A stretch of 64,000 nt of DNA from Epiperipatus broadwayi (lineage: Eukaryota; Onychophora; Udeonychophora; Euonychophora; Peripatidae), in the NCBI GenBank assembly GCA_028023455.1, contig JAQFVV010006203.1, forward strand, positions 8,784,876 to 8,848,875. The letters are read 5' to 3'. The position numbers and the translations under genes are program-made. Position 1 is the first letter of the stretch. The number at the start of each line of letters is the position of its first letter. This document shows positions 23,224-34,646 of the stretch, piece after piece. The notes below the pieces were generated by a model, which saw only the letters and a list, made by a program, of their open reading frames with translations, was not told the DNA's origin and did no database searches.

Positions 23224-23264
23224 TCCTCACTGAAGAGACCCATAGGTCGAAACCGGTCTGGGGA
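23224..23264 (+). ncRNA. Near-perfect minimal hammerhead ribozyme motif
   Basis: All elements of a type I-like hammerhead are present. Stem I is TCCTCA (23224-23229) pairing over six bases with TGGGGA (23259-23264), one pair being G-U. The core heptamer is CTGAAGA (23230-23236). Stem II is GACC (23237-23240), loop CATA and GGTC (23245-23248), four perfect pairs. Then GAA leads into the palindrome ACCGGT (23252-23257), which supplies a stem III that can form between two molecules or adjacent repeats. A C at 23258 completes the GUC cleavage triplet. The rest of the repeat body seen in copies a, b, c and e is not evident here. Confidence 0.75.
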
Positions 23265-23284
23265 TGGGGACCACGATTTGAATG

Positions 23285-23785
23285 CCTATTCTTATAATAC
23301 TAAATTAAACGTTTAAACAAAGGTAAAAAAAAAACCCAAAAAAGTTGTCTTTTTATTTCCAAATTTATATTATTATTCTAATAGTAAATTAAACATTTCA
23401 AACAAAATAAAAAAACAACCCAAAATATTTCATTACAAAAGGAATCAAACCCAAAAAAGACAGTTTTCTTTTTAATTCCAAATTTATGTTATTCTTCTAA
23501 TAGTAAATTAAAATGTTGAAACAAAACTAAAAAACAACTCAAAACACTAAACCCAAAATAAAAAAAATTTCCTTTGGATTTCCAAATTGATGTTATTCTT
23601 CTAATAGGAAATTAAAACAGTAATCAGCCGACTTTGTTTTTTACACCACCACCAATGAAAAGAAAAAAACAGAACCCAAATACTTTTTTTATTTCCAAAT
23701 TGATGTTATTCGTGTAATAGTAAATTAAATGTTTAAACAAAATTAAAAAAACAACCCAAAACAAAAAAATTCATAGCCAATATTT
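23285..23785 (+). repeat. Roughly 100-bp tandem array, about five units
   Basis: Units share 'tattcttctaatagtaaatt', 'aaacaaaa', 'aaaaacaaccc' and 'tatttccaaattgatgtt'. Successive units start near 23288, 23375, 23490, 23595 and 23705. Copies are diverged and there is no coding capacity. Confidence 0.65.
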
Positions 23786-25012
23786 TTGTATTTTATCAGC
23801 TGACTTGGTTTTTAAATCTGTAATACAAGTGCCCAAAAGCATCTCTTTGGATTAATTGGGTTTCAAATAAATCACAACAAGCATTGATTCCATCAACAAC
23901 ATTTTTATTTTCAAACAAAAAGAAACAAAAAAAATCTTACTTGTAAGTAGAACCAAATACAAAAGAATAATAACACTGCATAAAACCAAAAATGTCTTTT
24001 GAAACTACTGATTGTGTAGAGTCATCTCATTGAGAACATGAAATTTAATGTAAATCCACCACATTGCACTTTGAAAAAAGCCTTAACAAACTTCTAGAAG
24101 CTTCCAAGATGCATAAGGAAGCTCACTGACAGGGTGATAATTGTTACTACACAATACTATTACAGTTGGTGTGTGAGACAATGATTTTGAAAAGATATTC
24201 CAACACAGGTGTGAAATTGAACAACAGACACTCTCATATCAAATGGAAGCAAACTCTCATTACTGGATATATGCATAAAGTGCGGTCACATATAGTTATG
24301 CATATGATTTCTGTGCTTTTGCATAGAGAAGAATGCCATCATGTGATCCATAAACAGCTATTATGAAGGTAGTGTTGTAGTAAACGTAGTTTTGGCCACA
24401 TCAATGGCATATTTCTGTGCTTTTGTATAGAAACAGCACCATTAAGAGATGTATGGCTGCTAATAGACAAGTAAAAATTTAAAATTTTAATTCTTAAAAA
24501 ATTTACATATAGTGATATATTTTGAAATAAAAATCAATTTTCATTGCTGTGTAATGGTATATATCCCAGCCTCTTTTCTCTGGTTGGCCAACTGTCACCT
24601 ATGGCCATTGTTCTACAAAGTCAGAAATCAAAATGAAATGTTTTAAACATTTGTAATTGATTTTGAAAGTAAATATATTTATCATAATTTTTTACATTCG
24701 TAATTAAGATTTTAATTCAAAAAATTTTACATTTAGAAAATTAAGTGTGAAAAAGTGGCTGCTTTTCAAGATAAATGAATAATGTTGACCACTACTGAAT
24801 GTAATTTGCTTATCAAAGACATTCATTGATAAGAAAAAAATAATTATATTTCATAAATTTTTATGAAATTTATAATTACTTTTTACAGAATATTTATTAA
24901 TAATGAGTCTAGATTTAGATTTTTATTTAAAATATTTAATTTTAGATCAAGAAAATACAACAGAACTGAATAATGAGACATTGTAATTTATAAGAAATGA
25001 AAAAAAAATCAA

Positions 25013-25390
25013 CATTCACGTAATTATTGGTTGAAATATAATGTTTTTATTTTACTGCTGGCTATTTTTTAAACATTTTTTAAATATTTTTTTCAGTTAT
25101 TAACATTATTTTTAATTTTTCATTATATTTTACCAATTTGAAAGTGAAATAATTCAATTTTTAGAAGCTAAATAATCAGAGATCGCTATTTCTAAGAGAA
25201 AAAAATCCCTCTAAGACAAAAAAAATCACCAGTGATGTCACATGATGATTGGTCGAAATGTAATTCTTTTATTTTACCACTGAATATCTTTCAAATGTTT
25301 TTCTTAAATATTTTTTCAGTTATTAACATTATTTTTAATTTTTTGTTACATTTAACCAATTTGAATCTAAAATTATTTAATTTTTAAAAG
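25013..25390 (+). repeat. Direct duplication about 229 bp apart
   Basis: 25013-25169 and 25242-25390 share 'tattggt(t/c)gaaat', 'ttcagttattaacattattt' and 'tttaattttt'. It appears to be an old local duplication without coding content. Confidence 0.6.
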
Positions 25391-25599
25391 TGAATTAAAA
25401 CAATTCTGTGTATTTTTGATTAATATTTTATGAATAGAAACAGACTAGATATCAAATTGACGGATGATAGTTTTCAAATTTTTACGTAATGGACCAATAC
25501 AAAAAGTAGACCAAAATTGTACAACTTATACAAGTTGAATTCAACATCTAAAGAGTTAAAAAATAAAAATGCATACATTTTCTAGTTTAAATATTATTT

Positions 25600-25825
25600 C
25601 ACATTTTCTTTATCTCTATTTATAACACTTCTGTAAGAAACTTTACTTCTCTTTTGTTCACATGTTATCTCCTGATGTGGTCATGTGAAATCTTATATTT
25701 ACATCCTATTGACTTTTACCATCAACAAATTGTTGAAGCATATTAATTCTAAAATTATTAATAAATTGCTTATCTTAAGATTAGTCAAAAGAATAATTGT
25801 CTATAGTTAAGAATATTAATATTAC
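25600..25825 (-). repeat. Dispersed repeat, inverse copy of 32118-32345
   Basis: The reverse complement of this stretch resembles 32118-32345, sharing 'aatattaatattcttaa', 'aattaatatgcttca', 'gaccacat' and 'aaagtaaagtttcttacaga'. It is an unclassified interspersed repeat. Confidence 0.6.
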
Positions 25826-27193
25826 AATTGATAAAAAATTAATAAATTAGATTTTTCCATTCAGCTACACTTAATTTAATTCCTTAATTTTGAATTCATA
25901 TATCTATAGGCATAATTATTATAAAAGGTAAGATTAAGTATGGTACTTAGTGAGCATATATAATATAATGGGGTGGGGTAACCAAGGGTGGACATCCCCA
26001 GGGTGATGGAAAATCACATCATCAACCCCAAATATGTAAAATATTAAAATTTACAAAAATATTATATTTAATATATGTTTAAAATAATGACATGAGAGAT
26101 ATTTAAAATAAATAAGATATTAAAATAATATTTAAAATCAGAAATATATATATATATATTCAAGAGAGCATGAGATTATAAAATCTCTGAGATCAGCCCA
26201 GTTAATTCCCTAGACTAATTAAAAGTATAATTAACCATACACCAACCAGCATTATCAATAAGTAATAATCATCCTCATTCATTATCATGAACAATTAACA
26301 ATCAAATAAATCAGTCAATTTTATGATTGGATTTGAAATGGGTCTACTGTAGACTAAGCCAATTATTTAGCCATTGCCAGCTTGGGGCAATTATTTAAAC
26401 ATAACTTGGATGCACCAACTTAATAAGAACAATAATGTTGGGATAGTAAAACATACTGATCATCATCAATGCTCTGGCCAATTAGGATCATTAATGTACT
26501 GGAAACTATAAACTTAATTTCTAATAGGTTAAACTAAATAAAATGTAGTGCAGGGGTTTTAAAGAATATAACTTATGTGCCAACCAGGATATATCAATCA
26601 TACTGGATGTCCCTTATGCATTATATACATTCCCATTTATATATCAGACTGTTGTGCATGAATCTAGTTGGAGAACATAAGCCCTATAACTGTTACTGTG
26701 ATTAAAAGATGATTTACATAATATCCTAAAAATATTTAGAATTAAAATTCACTGGAATAATTTTAGCAATTGAATAAGTTTATTAACAACAGTAAAAAAT
26801 GATATTAAGGTCTTTAGAATAAGGCTATATACATATCAAATCTTTTGATTTTGATTAAATATACAACGTTCAAATTATTACATTGATTTTACACTACTTT
26901 TTAATGGGTTGTCACACAACATGTATAGATATGTTCACAGATGCACATTATTATTTAGAAATGAATACATTTCAATTGACATTTAATAACATATGATTAA
27001 ACTTTAAATATGTGTCTACATGATTGACATACAAAATTTAAGTTATTACTTTATGGTTTACATATATATTCATATAAATTTATTTAAAACCCAATCAGCA
27101 CACAGACATGTGACTTAACATATTTGAATTAACATTTAATAATAAAAAATGATTAAAATTTTAAGTTGTATAAAAATACTATAAATGATTAAA

Positions 27194-28552
27194 GGTACTT
27201 TCCAATTTTGCCCCATTCCACCACTTAAGGGCACTTATTTCCAATAGTCGGAAATAATTATACAGTTGCAGGGACTAATGTTTAATGACAGTCAAAAAAA
27301 AAAAAGACTGAACAACAATTTTGTATTCTAACATTTAATTAAAGTAAAAAACAAAACAAAAAACTTAAGTATTAACTAATATACTGAAATAAACAATAAT
27401 TTGGTATTTAATCAAAGAATAAAAATAAATAAAATAAAATACATAATTATTAACAAATTGGTAATATGTAATCAGGAGTATTTAATGAAAATGAAAGTAA
27501 AAAGATGAAAAGAATTTTGTATTCTAATGTTTAATTAAAGTAAAAAAAGTAGAAGTAATAAAAAAATAATTACAATTTGCTAATGGCTTCTAAAATTTAT
27601 GACAAATAAATCTTCTTGTTGCAATTGCTGCCATATGAACTCAACTAAATAGGAATCCATGTATTTGTGAGTAGTTCCCCTTTGTCTCTTATTGTGCCAT
27701 TTAACTAGCTCCCAAAGTCTTTTTATGTTTTGGGTATGTGTCCCAGCAGATGGATCCACAAAATTATAACTTATTAACTTTAAAATGTTCAAATCTTTCA
27801 TTTCTTAATTCTTCAGTTTTATAGGCTTTCCAACAGTCAGAATAAATTGTTGGTCCTTGTGCTATATTTTGTTGAATGACATCAAATAAAATGGACACTG
27901 TAAACATGGAACAGTGACAACAAAACATTCTGGTTTCTCTACATAAACCACAGAATAACCACTGTTGTGGGAGTATTCTCCCTTGTTGGTTCTTTCATTT
28001 TGTAAAGAGACTTTCATCGACTTCTCCAATTTTTCCTGGTCCTACAATTTTGCACAATGGCCAAATCAATAAACTTTCTTTGCACACTTCTCTTGGATAA
28101 CTGTTGCAAGAAATAATACGGTCTTTTCACAAATCCAATTCATATTTTATACATTCAGTTGACATAGTATCTCTACTCCAATAATTTACATTACCATTCC
28201 AGGGTTTGGGCAAAGTACAATTTCATATTATGGCCATTGGTGCAGACTTTTTGAGAGGGCAGGATATAGTTTCTTTGGAAAAAATCCACTGTCTCACATT
28301 CTGTGGCTGGTAGATTACAAATTCTCATCATCTTGAGCATAAAAAGCAAGTAATCACGTATTTGTGAAATGCATTCTGATTTGCCATAGTGCATCATTTG
28401 GTCATACTTTTATTAATAAATTTAAAATTTCACAAGTCACAATGATGTGGTTTATTTACTTTCATTAAACATTAGTCCCTGCAATTGTATAATCTCTGAC
28501 TATTGAAAATAAGTGCCTTCAAGTGGCGGCATGGGCAAAATTGGAAAGTTCC
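27194..28552 (-). mobile_element. Merlin-superfamily DNA transposon, inactive
   Basis: The element is 1359 bp. Terminal inverted repeats of roughly 95 bp start GG(T/A)ACTTTCCAATTTTG at both ends. 8-bp flanks TGATTAAA (27186-27193) and TAATTAAA (28553-28560) differ at one base, which suits the 8-9 bp duplications of Merlin elements. The minus strand encodes a decayed transposase (separate entry). Merlin is the eukaryotic branch related to bacterial IS1595/IS1016 ISXO2-type transposases. Confidence 0.85.
27580..28400 (-). pseudogene. Merlin transposase (ISXO2-like DDE), frameshifted
   Basis: On the minus strand the N-terminal part (28397-28191) has a cysteine-containing block followed by 'FFQRNYILPSQKVCTNG', like the zinc-binding start of Merlin and IS1595 proteins. 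Around 28035 the frame reads 'GPGKIGEVDESLF', holding the first catalytic Asp. It continues through 'PQQWLFCGLCRET' to 'IYSDCWKAYKT' near 27840, the second catalytic Asp. The C-terminal open frame 27801-27580 contains 'NFVDPSAGTHTQNIKRLWE' and 'YLVEFIWQQL', typical of the ISXO2-like domain end. At least three frame changes and internal stops separate these blocks, so no active transposase is made. Confidence 0.85.
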
Positions 28553-31500
28553 TAATTAAAATTTACTTATACATATCTATATATTACTCATTGATATATA
28601 CACACACAGATATGCAGTACATTTGATGAATATGTTTCAATTAACATACAAATACAATAAATGATCAAAATTTACATATGTGTGTTGATCAACATAAAAA
28701 CAAAATTCAATTTATTATATTGTGATTTATAGTTATGTTCCAATATACCACACATATATAGATCCATATACAAACATGTAGAATATTTTTAAAGAATAAC
28801 ATTATTAAAAATATCTTTCATGATTAATTCCATTTGGAAAACATACATAAAACACGTGTGTGTGTGTGTCAATAAAGTTATAGATGATATGAACCAGTTA
28901 TCAAATTCTATCATATCAGTTTACTATTTTTTTTCTTTTCAAAATTTTATTATTTAATATTGTCATAAATCTATAAATGAAATTCAGTTTTATACATATA
29001 TAACATACATGTATGTGCATATTGAATTTCAGACACACACATCTATAATACATATTTCATTTTTATCAAAATAAAATTAATTTTATATGTAATTAATTCT
29101 TGATTTAACATATATATTGGGCACATAGGAATGTATTTTATTTTATTACAATATTATATTTTCATAATTAATTCAATATTGAAAGTATAAAAAAAACCTT
29201 TTCATAACAAGTTTCATTCTTTGCTGATTACAGTCTTTTTTAAAAAAGTACTATCAACTTTTTTTTAAAAAATATAAAGTCAATTTTTGTTTGACAGGTA
29301 TGTGTTGATTAATTAATTATCACATTTTTAGATCAGCTATTCTTTAGTTTTGTTTTTTCTTATATTTAATTTAAGCAAAATTATTTGCTGGCAATTTTAA
29401 AATACTTTAATGAAATTAATTAAAATTATGTTATCATTATATATACATGGTACTTGCCCTTGTACATACATTTATCTGTGCTTCTCTACATATAGATATA
29501 TCGAACATATGTATAATTACTTCTTCAGTAAGCTAGGTTTTTTGGGCAAGCTGGAAGATTTCTTTTGCTGAGGTAGCTAGTCTTAGTGAGGCAGGTATAG
29601 TCCAGGATTGTCTCATCAGGAAAGGCACAGTCCGTGTATTATCATCATAAGGGAAAAGTATAATTCAGAAATCATTGGCATTTTTTTGATTCCACAAACT
29701 TAGACCTCAGGTCAGTAAACTGTCCTATTCACATTTATAGATGCTTAACACTGGGAGGTGATGCATTTTCTCCCAAGTGAATTCAAATTTCACCATTATG
29801 AATTATAGAGCAGCTGTTTCATTGCCTTCCTACATCTGATTCATTGTAGCTATCTGTATAGCTCTGGAAACCAACCAACTCTGCTACTCTGTCAAAATAT
29901 TACTAGCCAAGTACCTGCTATCTATTCTATCCAGCTATATGCTACCAAATAACTACAACATACTAGCCAAATTTTCTGGCCAGCTCTTACAAAAACTATT
30001 AGCCAAACTAAAAACTAGACTGTCTTTTCAAAAACTATTGTCCACACTAAAATAATCTTTTTATTCAACCCTTTTATAGTCTTGGTGAAGTTATAAAAAC
30101 ATTAAATTTTAAAACTTTTTTTATCTCAATTGGAAAAAGTTGATTTCAATTCACATTAATTCTTTCAAAAGCACTTTTAATTAATAGCTACTTTTGAAAG
30201 CAACTTTAAAATTTTACCAAAGATGTGATCTACATGTTTTTACTTAGAGAATTGTATACGCGCATTAATTAAAAGATTTCAAAAATAAATTATGCCTGTT
30301 TTTTAATTTTTTAAATCAGAATTGAATAAAAATATTTATTAGACCATTTTAAATGTTTAATTTATAATAAAATTCTATTTTAAATTCAGAATTATTTAAT
30401 CCTTTATAGTTGTTATTATTCTCAGTGATGTGTAGAAAATATCTATAAAAAATTTTGTCTGTTTATTTCTACTTTTCCTTTCAACTTTATATATATTTGT
30501 GCATGCACACTATACTATTGTGTGTCATATAACAGTCCTGTTCAAATATATTTAAATGTGTGTCTAATATTATAATATCTTCATCATTCTGCCTCTTTTG
30601 TTTATGGATGGCTATATTGTTTCTAATTAATTATTATTTTAAAAAGGAACCCATTCACCTTAGCATGACTCAAGTTCAGGAATGAAGTATGCTTTGGTTG
30701 CCTTATGTCCATTGCTTCAGTTTGCCCATTTAAGAGTTCACTCCGGGTGACTGGTATGTCCAGTATTTATGGAATGGCTGATGAAGTAATATGGAAAGCA
30801 AATGAAAAAGAGAAAACTTAAAGACATGATATTATCATTAAGTATTACAGCATGGGAATATAATCAAACAACCATAAATATTAAAGCCTTATTAATGATA
30901 AATATATGTTACTATGCTAAATCCGTTATAAAATCAATAAACTCCATCTTTAAAATCATTAGTATAGATAGATGCATATATATATATATATTAGTGTCTT
31001 ACCCACAGCATATTTGATTGATAAATATTATTTAACTATTTATGCACCCAGAAATCAAAGTAACATTGAAATATACATGTATATGTAATGATGACACTAT
31101 CTTTCTCTTTTACAAATCATCACATTATTAGACACGTATGTAGACTAGCATCTTCTAATAGCATAATTAGTTAATAAGCATTTGGTTTAATTAAGTAGAA
31201 TAAATACCTATGTGTAAAATAAAGATTGCAGGTACTTTTTCTTTTAAAATAAATCAGTAAGTTAAATAGACATGTATATATATTAACATTTTTGTCATAG
31301 CATAATTAGATAAGAAATATATGGTTTAACTACATATGATGAAATAAATAAATAAATTGCAATGCATTTCCCTGTCTCTTTCATGAATCATTTAATTAAG
31401 CAAATACTGGAGAAAGTGAATGAAATTCTTTTTCTTAGAGTCAACATAAATTCTGTTACTTAAACAAATGGGTTCCACCTTAAATATCAGGTTGAGGGTA

Positions 31501-32117
31501 AAATTTTGAAGTGTTTTAACTTAAATTTAAAAGTGTTATCCAAGTTCTTACTTTTATATATTCCAAATCAAATCAATAAATATAAAAAAACAAGCCTATT
31601 TTATTTCATTATGTCAAAGCATTGCTGGGAAGCAGATCCACAACAACTGTCTGCAAATAACTACTTGCTTGCAAGGCAGCTGCACTGACCTCTTGGCTAC
31701 CAACGCTTGACGTAGGTATGCTAACATTCTATATGTATAATAAGAACAAAACTATTTGATTGTTAGCATTTATACATCAAGATTATATAGATGTAGGAGA
31801 TAAAATTTAGTTGGTACCTATAATGCCTACTGAATGCTGCATTATAGATAAAAATGACAAGAATAAAAAGAAAAACAAAATAAAATGTTACCAATAACAA
31901 AGATATGCTTTTATGGGTTATTCTTTTACAAGGGTGGTGTTTTAAGAGTTGGTTCTAGAGGTATCATGATGACAGGCAGTCTGACTTGATGGCTTTTGAG
32001 TTTTACATCATGCATGTTGGGTGATTCATGTTTCTGTTTATATATGGTTTTGATCTTCTAGGCAGCAAAGGTAAGTGTAGCCGAAGGGAAAAATCTGATT
32101 TATTATTTTTTTTTAAT

Positions 32118-32345
32118 TGTAATATTAATATTCTTAACTTTAGATAATTATTCTTACGACTAATGTTAGGATAACATGCAATTTATTATTAATTGTAGAA
32201 TTAATATGCTTCAGCAGTTTATTAGTGGTAAAAGTCAATTGATAAATATAGGACCTCACGTGACCACATTAGGAAATAAAATGTGAACAAATGAAAAGTA
32301 AAGTTTCTTACAGAGGTGTTATAAGTAAAAATAAAGTAAATATGA
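32118..32345 (+). repeat. Dispersed repeat, plus-strand copy
   Basis: Partner of 25600-25825 in opposite orientation. It holds no protein motif. It is followed directly by the AT-rich tandem segment at 32376. Confidence 0.6.
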
Positions 32346-32375
32346 AATGATAATTAAACTAGCAAATGTAAAGGT

Positions 32376-32810
32376 TTTTATTTTTTAATTATTGGTATGT
32401 TATTTTAAGTAGAGAGCAGTTAAAGTAGATTGCTTAATCTCGATGAAAATTGCAAAATTTAGATTTTCATTTCTTAATTATTGATGAAATTTGTGATTTT
32501 GACTATATTTTAGTCATGTGATGAGTGCAAATGTAACTGTATGAAAATTGTGTTATTATTTTTTGATTGATGATGAAAATTGCGGAATTTATATTTTCAT
32601 TTTTTAATCATTGATAAAAATTGCATTTTCATTTTTTAATTCTCGATGAAAATTGTGTTTTAATTTTTTAATTATTGATGAAAATTACAATTTAAAATTG
32701 AATGGTAATATCATGACCACATGTTAGTAATGAATGTCATTTATCACTTGTATGTGTCAGCAGGGGATTTGGGCCATTCTTAAAATTCAAAATGGCCATG
32801 AGCACATACT
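32376..32810 (+). repeat. Short tandem units around 'attgatgaaaatt', related to 55490-55660
   Basis: Between 32376 and 32700 a unit of roughly 35-60 bp containing 'ttttaattattgatgaaaat' recurs at least five times. The following part (32700-32810) resembles 55530-55660, with shared 'tgtgtcag', 'ggggattt' or 'ggtgatttt' and 'attcaaaatgg'. This is an interspersed repeat with an internal array. Confidence 0.55.
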
Positions 32811-33894
32811 AAATCAGTACCAGTTTAGTTTATATTTCAGATTTACAAGGGCTATGGATCTTTCTTTTATACATCAGAAAATTAATTGATAATCTAGAAT
32901 CTGTTAAATCATTAGATGATAATATCCAACTAGTTACATTTATTGGAATGTTATTTTCAATTAACTGAGTGCATAAAAGAATTATATTTGTTTCTTTTTT
33001 TTTACATTTTGTTGATCAAGTGATAATTAGTGGATGATTTTAAGGGAGAAATTGTTTGTTTTGCTTGTATCATTGTTTTCCTTTATCAAAAAAAAAAGTG
33101 GCAAAGATTTAGTAAAAAAATTGTTCTTCTATCATAACTTGTTGCAGAGCAGAATAATTGGTTTACCAACAACTACTGTCTTAAATCATCTAACAGTATA
33201 ATTAACATTGTTATAGTACCCTCTATAAATGAAGTTAGTACCAATATTGGTATATAGACAATCATGTGACTCCTAGTTGACTGCAGACTTATACTCATCA
33301 TTATCTACTTTCAATAAGATGTTCAATTTCTGATTTTAATATGTATAAATGTTTTATTTTTGCATATATCCAATAATTTGATAACTTGATCTTGCATTAA
33401 AGTGTAAACTCTCCTATTGGATTCAGAAACTTCTTTATTCGTCATCATTGGCGGATTATTTTTTATACATTTACATATAATTGGTCTCCATAATATTTCA
33501 AAAAAACTTGTGTCAACAATTTGTATGTTCATTAAAATTAAGCTAATTCCAAAATTTATTATTTAGTAAATGCTATTGCTCACATTTATCTGTTAATTAG
33601 AAGTCACTATTGTTATGATTAAATATAATAATACCATAATATTTTAAAACTTGATCTACATGTATATGGATTAGATATCTGTCTGTGTAAGTAATTAAAA
33701 ATCAACAAGCAATAGCAGATTTGTAAAAGTTTTTTTTAAAAAAATAGATAATTAAAATGTAAACTATCTGATGCAATATTTGTTTGGGTGGAGAGACAAA
33801 TAAGTTATAAATAAGGTAAATTAATATATATACTTATTTTCATGTGAAAGAGGCACCATGCAATAATATTTTTAAAATATTTTTGGGCATTAAT

Positions 33895-34075
33895 TTTTAT
33901 TATTGGATCTCAATTCCTCATTGATAAAGATAAAAGAGAGAAACTGGTCTGGGGATGAACCTTAAATTACGCTATCTGACAAATACTGATTACTTAAGCT
34001 TATATTTGATGACCCACATACTGTTGTTAATACATTCCATTAACCTTTACGAATCATGTCATGTTTTCAGCATGC
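33895..34075 (+). repeat. Hammerhead-bearing short repeat, copy e
   Basis: The core region 33914-33956 reads TTCCTCA, TTGATAA (decayed heptamer), an AG-rich stem II segment, GAAAC, palindrome-like ACTGGT, C and TGGGGA. Stem I (CCTCA with TGGGG) and the GAAA-to-GUC part are intact, but the CUGANGA heptamer is lost. Downstream, 'gattacttaagcttatattt' and 'gatga' match copies a and b. Older and inactive. Confidence 0.6.
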
Positions 34076-34590
34076 ATTGAGTATACTTTTTGAAAATTAA
34101 TATTTTTGATATCTATTTTCAGTATTATTTACATCCTAGGCATATCTTTAATATATAAATATAAAACCTCCTTTAAATTTTTTAAAGTATGTCCTGAAAA
34201 TACTTTTACTGTTCCATAAATATAATGTAGTCATTCCTTCATGCATGTGAATATTGTAATAATCGTTTCACTCATTTTATTTTAATGTGCACAGACATTT
34301 TTAAAAGTAAAAAATTTATTGTAAAGTAAGTACAATTTGAGTGAATAGATACGGCAATTTTGTCATGTATTAGCCTTTTCATGTTAATTGTTAAACTTAA
34401 TTCATCAAATATCTATAGGATATTCAGTCAATCAATATTGATGTTTATAGAATTGAAATCCAATTATTAAAAATGAGTGGCAATCTTTGATTTATATAAA
34501 TAAAACTCAATATTTCTAAAACTCCGAAAGCAAACCTGACAGACTATAAGTATATATATATATGTAAAATCATCTTTGATTTAATTACAG

Positions 34591-34646
34591 GAATTGACGG
34601 ATGGAGCGCAAGAAAACTAAATCAAATATCCTCATATGGAGCATGG
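34591..34646 (+). CDS. CDP-alcohol phosphatidyltransferase-like gene, exon 2
   Basis: These 56 nt begin after the acceptor TTTAATTACAG and end before the donor GTGAGT at 34647. Joined to the last base of exon 1 it reads GIDGWSARKLNQISSYGAW. This supplies D-G-x2-A-R-x8-G, the first half of the family's catalytic signature. With exon 1's preceding Asp it makes the D-x2-D-G-x2-A-R metal and CDP-binding segment. The exon leaves phase 0. Because the signature is split exactly across exons 1-3 with all residues present, this is very probably a real gene rather than a processed fragment. Confidence 0.88.

Larger units (their letters stand above)
22620..24770. repeat. Composite element: LTR-like direct repeats around an inverted-repeat core
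   Basis: About 300 bp at 22620-22940 recurs in direct orientation at 24475-24770 (shared 'gatatattttgaaataaaaa', 'cagcctcttttct', 'tttatcataattttttacat'). Just inside lie inverse repeats of about 44 bp: 22950-22994 'acttgtctattagcagccat' and 24429-24472 'atggctgctaatagacaagt'. The interior holds a hammerhead motif (23224), a tandem array (23285-23785) and no protein motif. The open frame 24166-24366 is not recognisable. Confidence 0.55.
11092..34590 (+). other. Intron 1 (about 23.5 kb)
   Basis: The intron is bounded by donor GTAAGT at 11092 and acceptor TTACAG ending at 34590, joining codon phase 1 to phase 1. It is packed with transposons described separately. Stretches not listed separately (for example 11220-12050, 12440-13250, 13740-15310, 15672-18170, 26000-27190, 28560-32110, 34080-34590) are AT-rich. 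I see only short TA and GT runs, poly-G tracts at 13504 and 14177, and no supported gene. Confidence 0.75.

Noticed and set aside
25960-26050. Quasi-palindrome around 'ggggtggggtaaccaaggg' and 'catcaacccc'
   Set aside because: Pairing is short and interrupted, and no second copy or duplication was found.
31615-31720. tRNA-like or SINE head near 31.65 kb
   Set aside because: Mixed composition caught the eye, but no A/B box pair with proper spacing is present.
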